Part shown: positions 1-11,213 of the stretch, piece after piece
How positions within the stretch are numbered: the stretch's first letter is position 1
How the letters are laid out: the number at the start of each line of letters is the position of its first letter
Source of the DNA: Aspidapion aeneum
Lineage: Eukaryota; Arthropoda; Insecta; Coleoptera; Brentidae
Assembly (NCBI GenBank): GCA_963576565.1
Contig: OY755040.1
Location: 87,022,522-87,086,521, forward strand
Direction of reading: 5' to 3'
DNA: 64,000 bases
Made by a program: the position numbers and the translations under genes
The notes under the pieces: generated by a model
The model's database searches: none
What the model was told of the DNA's origin: nothing
Seen by the model: only the letters and a program-made list of their open reading frames with translations

Positions 1-499
1 AGTAATATTATTACTTCTATAACATTTTTTTGAAAAGGAAAATTATTTAAAAACATTTCCTTCAAACAAAAAATTGTTTGAAAACATTTTATTAAAATTT
101 TTTTGTTCAAAAACATTTTCTTTGAAAGTCATTTTTTTTCATAAGGAAAATTGTTCAAAAAACTTTTGAAGAAAATATTTTTGAACAAATTTCCATTCAA
201 CAAGAACATAACCTAACCTAACAGCTAAGCGTAAGGGTGTTTTAACATACCATAAACATGGCAAGATATGTGCCTCAGCGCTAATGGGGTTTCGCCCCCC
301 TTGTTTTTTTTTTGGACAAAATTGAGGCTATTTGAATTTATTTATGAGGAATTCTGCAGTGCTCATCTCGAACCGAAAGTGTTTCTTGAACTAAAAAATA
401 CATTTATTTTTACTTATAATCATAGCTGCAAGAAAACCCCAACTGTCAGAAAATTAGCCCCAGGGCCCCAGTCAACCAAATCCATACAAATCTACTTAC
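1..499. other. AT-rich intergenic DNA, no gene seen
   Basis: The first 190 bases are runs of A and T with a loosely repeated AAAACATTT word, followed by a short CCTAACCTAA stretch near 210. No supported coding region. It could include an intron of the exon at 500-670, but no acceptor or following exon was recognised. Confidence 0.5.
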
Positions 500-670
500 C
501 TGTTTGTTGTTAAATCGGTAAACCACATTTTCAATAAAGTTTTTTATTTTTGGGGTTTCCGTTCTCATTGTTTTTATTGCACAGAACTGTTTTTCTTCAT
601 CTTCATCGCTGCTACTACTTAGCAGCGAAGAAAATAATAAAAAATCGCTAACAACTTTATTTTCACTCAT
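500..670 (-). CDS. Possible first exon of a PIF/Harbinger-type transposase-derived gene (partial)
   Basis: An ATG at 670 opens a 57-codon reading frame that ends at a good splice donor (CAG|GTAAGT, exon end at 500). The peptide starts MSENKVVSDF, has a serine run followed by DEDEE, and ends PKIKNFIENVVYRFNNKQ. The last part resembles the segment just before the HFRMS-like motif in HARBI1/Harbinger nucleases, usually rich in N-F-x-E-x-V. That likeness is from memory and weak. The next exon would lie to the left and was not found. The reading frame extends upstream of the ATG only with non-ATG codons. It could be a decayed transposon fragment or a chance frame. Confidence 0.3.
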
Positions 671-769
671 TTTTACGTCCCACGACAATAATAAGCGTTT
701 AAAATTAAAGGCGGGAAAAAGTTTTCGGTGCGGCACGAGCCCTCAGAGCCGGTGTCAAAAAAGCTGCAC

Positions 770-1010
770 TCAGTGCAAAACTGAATTCATAATTTCCTCA
801 ATGGAATACGAAAACTGAAAAAGTGCATGTCAATGGAATGCAAACACCGAGCCAGTTGTGCACTACTGCTGCACTCATTTCCCCAATGGAATACGGCATA
901 TGAAAGTGCGCTAGTGCAACACTGGGCTTGTCCAGTTGCTCAAAGGAATACAAAATATTGCACTAGTTTTCTCAAAAGAATACGAAAACAGCACTAGTGG
1001 GGCACCAGTG
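770..1010. repeat. Reiterated GGAATACGAAAA / GCACTAG motifs
   Basis: About five degenerate copies of a CTCAATGGAATACGAAAAC-like word occur at roughly 797, 830, 882, 942 and 972. They alternate with short GCACT/AGTGC palindromic words such as TTGCACTAG and AGTGCGCTAGTGCAAC. There is no reading frame. The arrangement looks like a subterminal repeat region of a non-autonomous DNA transposon or a cluster of protein-binding sites; which one cannot be told. Confidence 0.45.
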
Positions 1011-1555
1011 TTGCCTCCTTTTCCCAAAATAATTTGCTATTAGAACTTTTTAGTCAATGAGAGATACACTACGACTGAACTAGTTACCTAAAAAATTTTA
1101 AGAAAATAAAATTACTGGCTAAGCTGAGATGTTATTTTAAAAACCCACCCAAAAAATGATATTTAACGGTCTAGTTTTGGTAGAATCATCGTTATAACAA
1201 ATACTTATACTATATATACATACATTAATTTATTGTATTCTCCTTAAGCTAAATCGTAAACTGCGTCTATAGTCTATGCCTTTCTGGGGGAAAGCTTGTC
1301 ATAAAATTCTCGAGAATTTTTAAGCAGAGGTCAGTAAAAAATATGCAGGAGTGGAGACCAAATGTTAAACATAACTTATCTATAACTGTACATTAATAAA
1401 AAAAAAATCAAAACCTTTTTATCTAGATTAGATAAAGAAATACCCCATAACAATTCCAGAGTTACTTGAAGAAAGCTTATTACCTTCAAAATTACTAAAC
1501 CGATTTTTGTCATACGTTAGGCTTTAATACACACACATACATACACATATTTATA

Positions 1556-1655
1556 CGATTCTAGGGTTAAAAACTAGATCTTAAAAACAAACACACCCAT
1601 ATATATACACGTAATCATACGATTCTAGGGTTAAAAACTAGATCCTAAAAACAAA
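1556..1655. repeat. Short direct duplication of about 40 bp
   Basis: The words CGATTCTAGGGTTAAAAACT and AGATC(T/C)TAAAAACAAA occur twice, beginning near 1556 and 1618, separated by an AC/AT-rich spacer. It is a local tandem duplication in noncoding DNA just downstream of the P-transposase tail. Confidence 0.6.
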
Positions 1656-1665
1656 ACAAATTAAA

Positions 1666-1935
1666 TTAGTTTCCAAAAGCTACACTTATTTTTGCGCTTT
1701 TGCTGCTATTTGCAAACTCACTTTGAAGTGCTGTATCCCTCCTAATCATTTTTTTAACTTTCGCTAAATAAATTCTGATTCCATATCTACAAAATGAGTT
1801 AACAATTTTCGTTTTAAGATCATGGCAATGAGGAAAGCGAATTTCTTTAACTTCGTGATCTTTAAAAACTAAAAATTTAAGTAAACCCAAAAAGTTAAAA
1901 TTTTTTGAAGGAATGTGTTTTGAAATATTTAAAAA
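1666..1935 (-). pseudogene. P-type transposase, extreme C-terminal part (broken off by an insertion)
   Basis: This frame ends at a stop near 1666 and reads through to the edge of the Helitron-like insertion at 1936. Its peptide includes LVFKDHEVKEIRFPHCHD and a basic segment (YGIRIYLAKVKKMIRR). Removing the 1936-2701 insertion brings it next to the C-terminal transposase block at 2702-3789, on the same strand and in the expected order. P-element and THAP9 proteins end in a comparable basic tail. I infer it is the last coding part of the same gene; the residues alone would not establish it. Confidence 0.55.
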
Positions 1936-2701
1936 TACTCTGCCAATCTATGGGCACCTAAGCTCACACTGGGTCTATAGTTATAGTGTATCTACGTGAA
2001 AGCTAATATAACTAAAAACTGAAGTATGTTTATTGAACTCCAGACTCAATTACCTTTCGTTTGATACCACACAAGCCATGTTTTGACTTAAACTCTAATT
2101 TTTCAAATCTACCCCCACCCTTTTTTTTAAACTAAAATGTATTTTGTTTAACTCCAGACTCAATTACCTTTCGTTTGATATCACACACGCCATATTTCCA
2201 CTTAAACACTAATTTTTGGAATTTACCCCCCTCCCCCTTTTTTTTTAAATAAACTAAAATGTATTTTGTTTAACTCCAGACTCAATTACCTTTCGTTTGA
2301 TATCACACACGCCATATTTTTTCATAAACTCTAATTTTTGAAATCTACCCCCACCCTTTTATTTGGCTTGTGTTCGGTGGATTTTGTTCATTTTTAAATG
2401 GGACCATCTCGACACAAAACCCAGCCTGGGTACCAAATTTCATTAAAATCGGGCAAGCGGTTTTTGAGTTATGCGCGTTGGTCGTTACAGACAGACATAC
2501 AGACACACAGACAGACAGACAGACAGACAGACATACAGACAGACAGACAGACAGACAGACGGCGCAACAAAAAAGTTTCAAAATCATCTGAAACGCAAAG
2601 ATATATAAAAATTTTTGAAATCGGAGCAACTTTTTTTTTTCTCGAAAAAATTAGGATCACCATAGCTCACACTACTATAGTATAGTATATGTGTGAGCTA
2701 A
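1936..2701 (+). mobile_element. Helitron-like non-autonomous element, copy A
   Basis: The element is 766 bp. It starts TACTCTGCCAAT and ends in a hairpin (GCTCACAC...GTGTGAGC) followed by CTAA. Inside are three head-to-tail copies of an ~125-bp block (the CTCCAGACTCAATTACC word, then CTACCCCCACCC), then a (CAGA)n microsatellite near 2490-2560. It sits in the 3' part of the P-transposase gene, with ...AAAAA on its left and T on its right, so an A|T target without duplication fits. Reading frames across the (CAGA)n tract are repeat artefacts. Family placement rests on the A|T target and CTRR-type 3' end; the 5' TA instead of TC is atypical. Confidence 0.65.
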
Positions 2702-3789
2702 TATTTGTTCGATTCTGACAAAAAGTTTAAATACCAAAGGTGAAGGAAAATTCAGAGAATTTGTTTTATATTGTTTTAATGTAACTAGTTTTGAAAAGGG
2801 TTTCTGAACATTATTGCTCAAAATAAAGTCATGGCATCCTTTACATTTATTGCTTTTTTTAATATGTTTTAAAATATAACCCGCTGAATTGTACAGTAAA
2901 TTTTGATGAATATTGTCCAATGAAGGAACATTCTTATTCCAATTTTGCGGTAAGGCCGCCAAAAGAGGTTCGATTTCTACTCCTTTTTTCGGCAAAAATT
3001 TCTTTGTCATAACAGAATCTAAACTTAAAAAATTTGGATCGTTTTGATTGGCATAGCTTCCTTTGGCGGGAGACACGTTCAAGTATTGAAAAATGCATAA
3101 ATTTTTAAGATTTGCCGACACTGTTCTGCTGTGGGCATTCTTTGTCTTAATCTCATTTGCCCAAAAACATTCTCCAACACATCCTGCATAAACGGCGATG
3201 TTTTAAAGTATGTATATCCTTTTTCATTTAACAGATATTCTTGAAGGTCTAAAATTGATTGTGTGGAAAGAATTACTCCAGTTTGCACTGGTTTCCAAAT
3301 ACCCTTTTCCCCAATTTTCATAGTTTTAAAAAGTAGTATTATTTCCCTTAAAAAATCAGTAGTTTGGTTATAATTTATCATATTTAGTTTACTTAAGGCC
3401 AAATTCTCGTCCCTTGAACTCATTATTGTGAACCATTTTGACACCGTTTCCACAAACCAAGCAGTTGTTTTCGAATTTTCATCAATTATGTTACACTCAC
3501 CTAAAAAACTAAGGGCAGAGCTTACATTATGATTCAAAATATAGAATGCTCTTGATACTTTCATTTTATTAAACTGAGTTAAATTTGAAAAATCCGTGTC
3601 AAGCTTTGGGCAAAATTTTAGGTCCATATTTTCCTGGAATTCCGCCAAGGAGGTAATGTGCTTAACATCAATAATATCGCTCGGTAAATTATATTTTTTG
3701 ACAAAATAATCTGAAATACAGATAGTTTTATTATTCACTAGCATAGTCCTAATGTTTTTTAAAAGGTGAGAAATATCCGCTATAAAAAA
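2702..3789 (-). pseudogene. P-element/THAP9-like transposase, C-terminal half of the catalytic region
   Basis: Reading on the minus strand from 3789, the frame gives a DISHLLKNIRTML segment, the His-Leu-Leu-Lys-Asn-x-Arg signature that follows the first half of the RNase H-like core in P-type transposases. Further on, near 3130-3200, it reads SPFMQDVLENVFGQMR and PTAEQCRQ, typical of the P/THAP9 C-terminal RNase H-like domain. The frame shifts near 3115-3120, so the remaining ~140 residues (LCIFQYLNVSPAKG onward) lie in another frame. The upstream edge is the head-to-head Helitron-like cluster at 3790-7742, the downstream edge copy A at 1936-2701. The gene is dead: a frameshift, two insertions and an upstream stop. 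Confidence 0.8.
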
Positions 3790-5590
3790 TACTCTGCCAA
3801 TCTATGGGCACCTAAGCTCACACTGGATACTATAGTTATAGTGTATCTACGTGAAAGCTAATATAACTAAAAACTGAAGTATATTTTATTGAACTCCAGA
3901 CTCAATTACCTTTCGTTTGATACCACACAAGCCATGTTTTGACTTAAACTCTAATTTTTCAAATCTACCCCCACCCTTTTTTAAAAAACTAAAATGTATT
4001 TTGTTTAACTCCAGACTCAATTACCTTTTGTTTGATATCACACACGCCATATTTCCACTTAAACACTAATTTTTGAAATTTACCCCCACCCTTTTTTTTC
4101 AAATAAACTAAAATGTATTTTGTTTAACTCCAGATTTAATTACCTTTCTTTTGATATCACACACGCTATATTTTTACATAAACTCTAATTTTTGAAATCT
4201 ACCCCCACCCTTTTATTTGGCTTGTGTTCGGTGGATTTTGTTCATTTTTAAATGGGACCATCTCGACCCAAAACCCAGCCTGGGTACCAAATTTCATTGA
4301 AATCGGGCAAGCCGTTTTTGAGTTATGCGCGTTGGTCGATACAGACAGACATACAGACACACAGACAGACATACAGACAGACGGCGCAACAAAAAAGTTT
4401 CAAAATCATCTGAAACGCAAAGATATATAAAAAAATTTGAAATCGGAGCAACTTTTTTTTTCTCGAAAAAATTAGGATCACCATAGCACGGATCACCTAA
4501 CAAACAGATAAATAAGCCGGCTGGCCGTCTTTGATCTCGGAGAATTCAACGATGGCTGAGCATTGGGAATCAAACTCAGAGCCGGACTAAAATAAATTTA
4601 TCATAAAATATGAATGTTTCAGATGTTGAGGTGAAAAAATATTTTTACTGCCAGAAACAATAAAAACATTAAAATAGTTTTGTTCTGCTAAAAATGGGAG
4701 CTAAAATGAATTTTAGAGTCTCGGCCGCGTAAAAATATTGTATCCTCTGTAGGGGACTATGGACATAATGTGTTCTATTGAATGACATATATGGGAAGCA
4801 CAAAAAGAGGTCTTCGTCTTCGTTCAGAATACGTTAGCATGTTGTCGTTTCCAGCATACAGCCAAACACAAAAAGAAAAAAATTAATTGCTTTTTTTGTT
4901 GTATTGGGATAACATTTATTAAGTTTCAAGAGGAGTAAAATTGTGAATTTTAAATATAAGAAGTTTGACATTGTAGAGTAATTTCTTAATTTTCTGGAAT
5001 CAGATATTATTTATTGATTTTTTCGAAAAATTTAAAGTTTAAGGAGATACAGGGTCACCAAATAATCTTTACAATTAGCACAAAAATGCTTCACGGTAAA
5101 TTAATATTTTAAAATTTAGTAAAATCCAATATTTAAAAAAAAAATGTTGTTTTATATGTATTCTTAAAAGTGTAAATAGTAGCATAATCAAAAATTATAA
5201 CAAATTTGAGTCAAAAACTCTTGACCAAATGTTATATAATACTGTATTATACAGGGTATAATTTAAATGATACATGAAACTTTCAGGGGTTTTGGAAATG
5301 GTCAAAACAAATATTTTTTTCGCATTACATTTAGGCTTTGTTGTTTTTACAGGGTGTTAAAGTTAGCATTTTTTTGTCGATTTTTTGTTTGTTTCTTAAA
5401 AATTATAACAGACCATTAAAATTTTGTGGAACTATGCATTACCAAAACGGTAATAATTAAGTTTCAAAATTATTCAAAAATATCTAAAAATATTGAAACC
5501 TATTACCCAAAAATCTGTTTTAAAAATGTTAATAAATTTACTGCTAAAACGACTATTTTCTCTTTTTATTAAGGGCCCTTTAGATGGGTA

Positions 5591-6388
5591 GGGGACAATT
5601 CGCCGCGGCCAGTTCGCTGTGGTTCAATTCGCCGCGGGGATAATTCACCGTGAGATTTTTTTGTTTTATGATGTTACCATTGGGAATTGTTTAAACAGTT
5701 GTATTTAGCTGACTTCATATATATTTGTTTGATTATAACTTTTTTCAAACCTTTCCAACATTTTTTTTATTAGGAAAATAAATAAAATGGCGGATCCAAA
5801 GTGGCGGATCCAAAATGGCGGATTTTTCCGTTTATGGACGGATTTGTATCCAACTCGGACTGATGAGATTTTTAAGGTCGCTGATCATTATTTTTAACTT
5901 AAATTTAAAAAAATCAAAATGGCGATACAACATGGCGGATTTTTCCATTTTTGAACCGATGTGCATCAAATTCAGAACTTTGGGTGTTTCAGGTCGGTTC
6001 CCATTTTGATTTTTTTTAGTTTAAGTTAAAAATAATAATCAGCGCCCTGAAAGATCCTAAAGTTTCTAGTTTGATGCATATCGGTTCATGAATGGTAAAA
6101 ACCGCCATTCTACATTCGTCATTTTATTTATTATTTTTAATTAAAAAATGCTGGATTGTATAGTTACCACCAAAGAAATAGTTGGAAAGTTTGAAAACAT
6201 TATTTTTATAAAAAAATATCATTTGAAGTCAAAAGTAAATAAAACAATGGTAATATCATGAAACAAAAATCTCGCGGCGAAATGTTCCCGCGGCAAATTC
6301 TCCACCCTGCAATTCGATTGGCGGCAAAATGTCCCCGCAGCAAAACGAGCCGCGGCCAATCAGCCAGCCGCGGCGAATCGGCCGCGGT
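5591..6388. mobile_element. Foldback-type element with GC-rich reiterated ends
   Basis: The left end begins GGGGACAATTCGCCGCGG and repeats a GCCGCGG-plus-AATTCG word several times. The right end near 6270-6388 holds the inverted counterpart (GCGGCGAAATGTTCCCGCGG and similar). Between them, two long AT-rich stretches around 5880-5935 and 6005-6045 are inverted relative to each other (a TTTTTAACTTAAA word and its complement). No gene. The organisation resembles the element at 20,407-20,836. Confidence 0.55.
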
Positions 6389-6393
6389 TAATC

Positions 6394-6453
6394 TCGAAAA
6401 AATTAGGATCACCATAGCTCACTCTACTATAGTATAGTATATGTGTGAGCTAA
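6394..6453 (+). mobile_element. Helitron-like 3' end fragment
   Basis: Sixty bases match the 3' terminus of the TACTCTGCC...GAGCTAA family, including the terminal hairpin and the CTAA end, directly abutting the GC-rich foldback element. Confidence 0.6.
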
Positions 6454-6965
6454 TACAGAAACAAAATCAAAGGGGTTGCAGATCTAAATGTGCTTAAGAA
6501 CTCTTTGTACTTAAATCATTTACAGATTCATCTCATAGGACATTTAATTATTGAACACCTTGTATAGGATATGGCAAAAGTTTGAAAAAAATCGAAAGAT
6601 AAAATAATGTATAAGTTTGCCTTATAGGATCCTGCCGAAATCGAAAATTACTTCGATTAAGAGTATACCGTCGCGTGTATTTACAGTCTCTTACGGCACA
6701 AACCGTTCCCATTGTTTAAAATCAAAAATAACATATATCAAATACAAAAATCACATCTACACACCACTAATGCTCAACACGTACTAAAAGTTTAAAAAAT
6801 ATTGAAATACAGAATGCGCCTCTGGAGTGGTTGACCCCAACATGGCAGGCTGCGTGAAAGATGCGCGTAGCACCCCCCACCACCTGAGTTCCCTATCTGT
6901 TTGTTAGGTGATCCGTGACCATAGCTCACACTACTATAGTATAGTAGTAGTGTGAGCTAATACTT

Positions 6966-7105
6966 TTAGCTCACACATATACTATACTATAGTAGTGTGA
7001 GCTATGGCGATCCTAATTTTTTCGAGAAAAAAAAAGTTGCTCCGATTTCAAAAATTTTTATATATCTTTGCGTTTCAGATGATTTTGAAACTTTTTTGTT
7101 GCGCC

Positions 7106-7155
<50 letters not shown>

Positions 7156-7742
7156 ATGTCTGTCTGTCTGTGTGTCTGTATGTCTGTCTGTAACGACCAA
7201 CGCGCATAACTCAAAAACCGCTTGGCCGATTTTAATGAAATTTGGTACCTAGGCTGGGTCTTGGGTCGAGATGGTCCCATTTAAAAATGAACAAAATCCA
7301 CCGAACACAAACCAAATAAAAGGGTGGGGGTAGATTTCAAAAATTAGAGTTTATGTGAAAATATGGCGTGTGTGATATTAAATGAAAGGTAATTGAGTCT
7401 GCAGTTGAACAAAATACATTTTAATTTATTTAAAAAAAAGGGTGGGGGTATATTTTAAAAATTAGAGTTTAAGTGAAAATATGGCGTGTGTGATATCAAA
7501 CGAAAGGTAATTGAGTCCGGACTTTAACAAAATACATTTTAGTTTTTGTTTTTTTTTAAGGGTGGGGGTAGATTTCAGAAATTTGAGTTTAAGTCAAAGC
7601 ATGGCTTGTGTGGTATCAAACAAAAGGTAATTTAGTCTGGAGTTGAATAAAATATATTTTAGTTTTTAGTTATATTAGCTCACACGTACACTATAACTAT
7701 AGTACCTAGTGTGAGCTTAGGGGCCCATATATTGGCAGAGTA
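6966..7742 (-). mobile_element. Helitron-like element, copy D
   Basis: Complete family member in reverse orientation: TTAGCTCACAC hairpin at 6966, a (TCTG)n tract at 7108-7190, the tandem ~125-bp blocks, a second GCTCACAC palindrome near 7677-7716, and GGCAGAGTA at 7742. It lies head-to-head with copy C, five bases apart. Together they split the P-transposase catalytic region. Confidence 0.65.
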
Positions 7743-8646
7743 TTTTTTCTGAGTTATCGGGATCGGTTATAAAATTTTGAAAAACTGTTTTTTTTGCCTT
7801 TATTCCGAAATGTTTCTATACCGCACCGTTATCGGGCCCCATGTCTGACGTAATACCTAAAACATTAAGACCGATTTGGTTTGATTTATTAAGAATTTCC
7901 AAAATAATTTTGGCCACAGATGGTCCTTCACAAGAGTTTCCAATAAAATGGTAAGCGACAATTTGTTTCCAAGAAGTATTAACATCCCGAAGCAAAAAAA
8001 CTAACACATGGTTTCCCAAGACCGCTTGTCCAGACAGAGAATCATAGCCCAAAATTTTTGAAGATCCTTGGCATAAATCCTTGCTGGGGGTAATGGCACA
8101 GGCATCAAATTGCAAAGAACAATCTCTTTCAATTTCACATAGACTTTGAATTTTGATTTTAAGAAAATAAAAAATTTCATCTAAAATGCCAGGTTGAAAA
8201 GGCAAATGCTCAATTTTGTATGAAAGGGTGCGGATTTTTGGCAACGGAAGATTTAGCTTAAGGAGATATCTATACCCAGCGGTGCCACAAACAAATTTGA
8301 GTTCAAAGGCATCTTCAAATGTTTTGTTAGACCACCTGAATCCCTTTATTTTTTTAGAACCAATTATTACTTCGATCTGATCTTTATTAAATATACCCGT
8401 CACCTTCTTAAGCACAAACTGTTCCTTCTTCAGCTGATGTTTTAATTCTTTAATTTGCAAAATTTGTTTTTCAATTTGTTGACTCTGGTCTTCCATTTTT
8501 TTCTTTGCAGCAACTAAATCTTCTTCTAATACTTGTACAGAGCAGATTACTGGGTTTTCACGGTAATGTGCCAAATTGTAAAGTGTTGGAGCAGCCATTT
8601 GTTTTAAAGTAAGTGAAGCTTCAAAAGAGGATTCTTCAAAATGAAC
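7743..8646 (-). pseudogene. P-element/THAP9-like transposase, exon 2
   Basis: The exon opens after a splice acceptor (TTTTTTAG|GTTCAT, exon start 8646) with VHFEESSFE, which supplies the last His of the THAP finger begun by the exon at 11,919-12,068. A coiled-coil-like segment follows (about 8460-8540, rich in Lys/Gln/Glu heptads), as in P-element leucine-zipper regions. Then comes the RNase H-like part with KQIVAYHFIGNS, IGLNVLGITSD and GPDNGAV. Asp residues of the ITSDMGPD segment match the conserved position in this transposase family. A TAG near 7814 ends the frame, though the family sequence appears to continue (KHFGIKAK...) up to the insertion at 7742. Start by splicing; product non-functional. 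Confidence 0.82.
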
Positions 8647-9836
8647 CTAAAAAAGTTCCACTGTATTAGAAAAAATAAAGATACGAAAAAACTGACCAGC
8701 TTTGCAAGGCTAGAATTTTAAGACAAGGTAAATATAGTTAAAATTACATCTTGTTGTTTTCGAACTACATAGGCTTTTTTAAACGTTTCCCATTTAAGAG
8801 GGGGTTTAAAGCTTCTTTATTTTAAAATTTTTTTTTGGCGTAAGTTTTTATTAAACAAAATTCTACTGTCAATCCAGAAGAACAGAAGTTTTTAATTGGT
8901 TTAAAATCTTCTATTAAACCTAATATTTTTATTGATTTTTTTGGAAAAAACAAAAACATGTTTTTCAGTCAATTTTTGACAATTTCGTTGTTTTTCTCCT
9001 TTTATAAGCTTTCAAATGAGGTATACAAGTAAAAATAAAATTTTTTTAGTAGATGTAGGTCAAAAAAAATTTTCCGTTGTTTTTCATTTTTTATAAACTT
9101 TCGAACAAGGTACCACAGGTGGAGTTATTTCATCTGAAAACAAAAATTTGTTGCGTCAGGAACAAAGCCCGTAAAAAAACTTAGTTGACGTGTTTTTTTT
9201 TCTAAAAAACCTAACATTAAACCGCTAGAGGCAGTATACCATTGAAAGTCGCAACCATGTATATTTTGAATACTATTATCTTTAATTTGTTAGATTAAAA
9301 TGTCAAAAAATACTATATTTTACTTTTATAAGGAACACTTTATAGAAAGTGATGTATTCCGCAACATGAAATTTTCAGAAATGAGCTTTTCAAGTGCATT
9401 ACGGTTTTTGTGACTATAAAAAATCAGAAACAAAACTTAGTCAAAGAAAGGAAAAAAAAAGGATTGTGTAAGTTTTGTGAAAATACCTCCAATAATAGGT
9501 AAAATTACTGTCTTTCTTTTATTAATTTATTCGAAAAAAAAACATATTTTAGTCTATATCGAGTGCCAGACCCACTACAAAACATTACGGACGGAAAACT
9601 ATCAATGACTCCACAAATAAAAAAGTTAGTTACGTGCAGGGTGTTTCAAAATTTAATAACATAATTTTAATGTTAAATTTCAAGACAAAAAGTTCATACA
9701 CCATAACATAGGTCCACAAACGCTTAGTCACGGAGCTACAGAGCATTTAAATTTTCCCTAACCCTGAATTTTTTTTTTGATGCGCCTAAAATAAAAAAAC
9801 GCTTTTGTTTGGTTATGAAACTTTTTGATTCCTGTA
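8647..9836. other. Remnant intron 1 of the P-type transposase gene, left part
   Basis: No coding region. AT-rich with T runs. Near 9645-9735 a stretch containing CAGGGTGTTTCAAAATTTAA is the inverted counterpart of the sequence near 11,560-11,660 (AACACCCTGTATCTCTAAAAC), so the intron carries an inverted pair of an older repeat. Confidence 0.5.
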
Positions 9837-11213
9837 TTAGCTCACACATACTATACTATAGTAGTGTGAGCTATGGTGATCCTAATTTTTTCGAGAAAAA
9901 AAAAGTTGCTCCGATTTCAAAAATTTTTATATATCTTTGCGTTTCAGATGATTTTGAAACTTTTTTGTTGTGCCGTCTGTCTGTCTGTATGTCTGTCTGT
10001 AACGACCAACACGCATAACTCAAAAACCGCCTGGCCGATTTTAATAAAATTTAGTACCTAGGCTGGGTGTTGGGTCGAGATGGTCCCATTAAAAAATGAA
10101 CAAAATCTACAGAACACAAATCAAATAAAAGGGTGGGGGTAGATTTAAAAAATTAGAGTTTATGTGAAAACATGGCGTGTGTGATATCAAACGAAAGGTA
10201 ATTGAGTCTGGAGTTAAACATAATACATTTTAATTTATTTAAAAAAAAGGGTGGGGGTATATTTCAAAAATTAGAATTTAAGTGAAAATATGGCGTGTGT
10301 GATATCAAACGAAAGGTAATTGAGTCCGGAGTTTAACAAAATACATTATAGTTTTTGTGTTTTAGCTCACACATTTACTATACTATAGTAGTGTGAGCTA
10401 TGGTGATCCTAAATTTTTCGAGAAAAAAAAAGTTGCTCCGATTTCAAAAATTTTTATATATCTTTGCGTTTCAGATGATTTTGAAACTTTTTTGTTGCGC
10501 CGTCTGTCTGTCTGTCTGTCTGTCTGTATGTCTGTCTGTAACGACCAACGCTCATAACTCAAAAACCGCTTGGCCGATTTTAATGAAATTTGGGAACTGG
10601 GCTGGGTCTTGGGTCGAGATGGTCCCGTTTAAAATGAACAAAATCCACCGAACACAAACCAAATAATTGATTTCAAAAATTAGAGTTTATGTGAAAATAT
10701 GGCGTGTGTGATATCAAACGAAAGGTAATTGAGTCTGGAGTTAAACAAAATACATTTTAATTTATTTTAAAAAAAGGGTGGGGGTATATTTCAAAAATTA
10801 GAGTTTAAGAGAAAATATGGCGTGTGTGATATCAAACGAAAGGTAATTGAATCCGGAGTTTAACAAAATACATTTTAGTTTTTGTTTTTTTAAGCGTGGG
10901 GGTAGATTTCAAAAATTTGAGTTTAAGTCAAAACATGGCTTGTGTGGTATCAAACAAAAGGTCATTTAGTCTGGAGAAATATAGTACCTAGTGTGAGCTT
11001 AGGGGCCCATATATTGGCAGAGTATTTATAAGGGTAGGGGTAGATTTCAAAAATTTGAGTTTAAGTCAAAACATGGCTTGTGTGGTATCAAACAAAAGGT
11101 AATTTAGTCTGGAGTTGAATAAAATATATTTCAGTTTTTAGTTATATTAGCTCACACGTACACTATAACTATAGTACCTAGTGTGAGCTTAGGGGCCATA
11201 TATTGGCAGAGTA
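9837..11213 (-). mobile_element. Cluster of three Helitron-like copies, nested or tandem
   Basis: Three reverse-oriented family members are joined: one starting TTAGCTCACAC at 9837, a second at 10,362 ending GGCAGAGTA at 11,024, and a 5' fragment ending GGCAGAGTA at 11,213. Each of the first two has the (TCTG)n tract and the ~125-bp blocks. The copies are truncated against each other. The cluster lies in intron 1 of the P-type transposase gene; units 2 and 3 retain only its right end. Confidence 0.65.

Larger units (their letters stand above)
4487..6917. mobile_element. DNA transposon with 24-bp terminal inverted repeats (non-autonomous)
   Basis: The left end reads CACGGATCACCTAACA and continues to the 24th base matching the right end exactly in inverted orientation (right end ...GTTAGGTGATCCGTG at 6917). 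Both sides carry ACCATAG (4480-4486 and 6918-6924), a 7-bp target duplication inside the Helitron-like copy, which confirms the boundaries. The interior, 2.4 kb, has no supported gene. It contains a GC-rich foldback element (5591-6388) and a Helitron-like 3' fragment (6394-6453). A superfamily cannot be assigned; a duplication of 7-8 bp would suit hAT-like or related groups. Confidence 0.75.
3790..6960 (+). mobile_element. Helitron-like element, copy C, split by a nested transposon
   Basis: Same family as the copy at 1936. It begins TACTCTGCC at 3790, runs to 4486 with the ~125-bp blocks and a short (CAGA)n tract, is interrupted by the 4487-6917 transposon, and resumes at 6918 to end with the GTGTGAGCTAA hairpin at 6960. 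It lies in the P-transposase gene and is followed head-to-head by a second family member at 6966-7742. Confidence 0.65.

Noticed and set aside
2345..2685. Reading frames of 70-95 codons rich in SVCLSVCLSV or TDRQTDRQ
   Set aside because: They read the (CAGA)n / (TCTG)n microsatellite of the Helitron-like elements, in several frames on both strands. The same applies near 7,100, 10,500 and 43,050.
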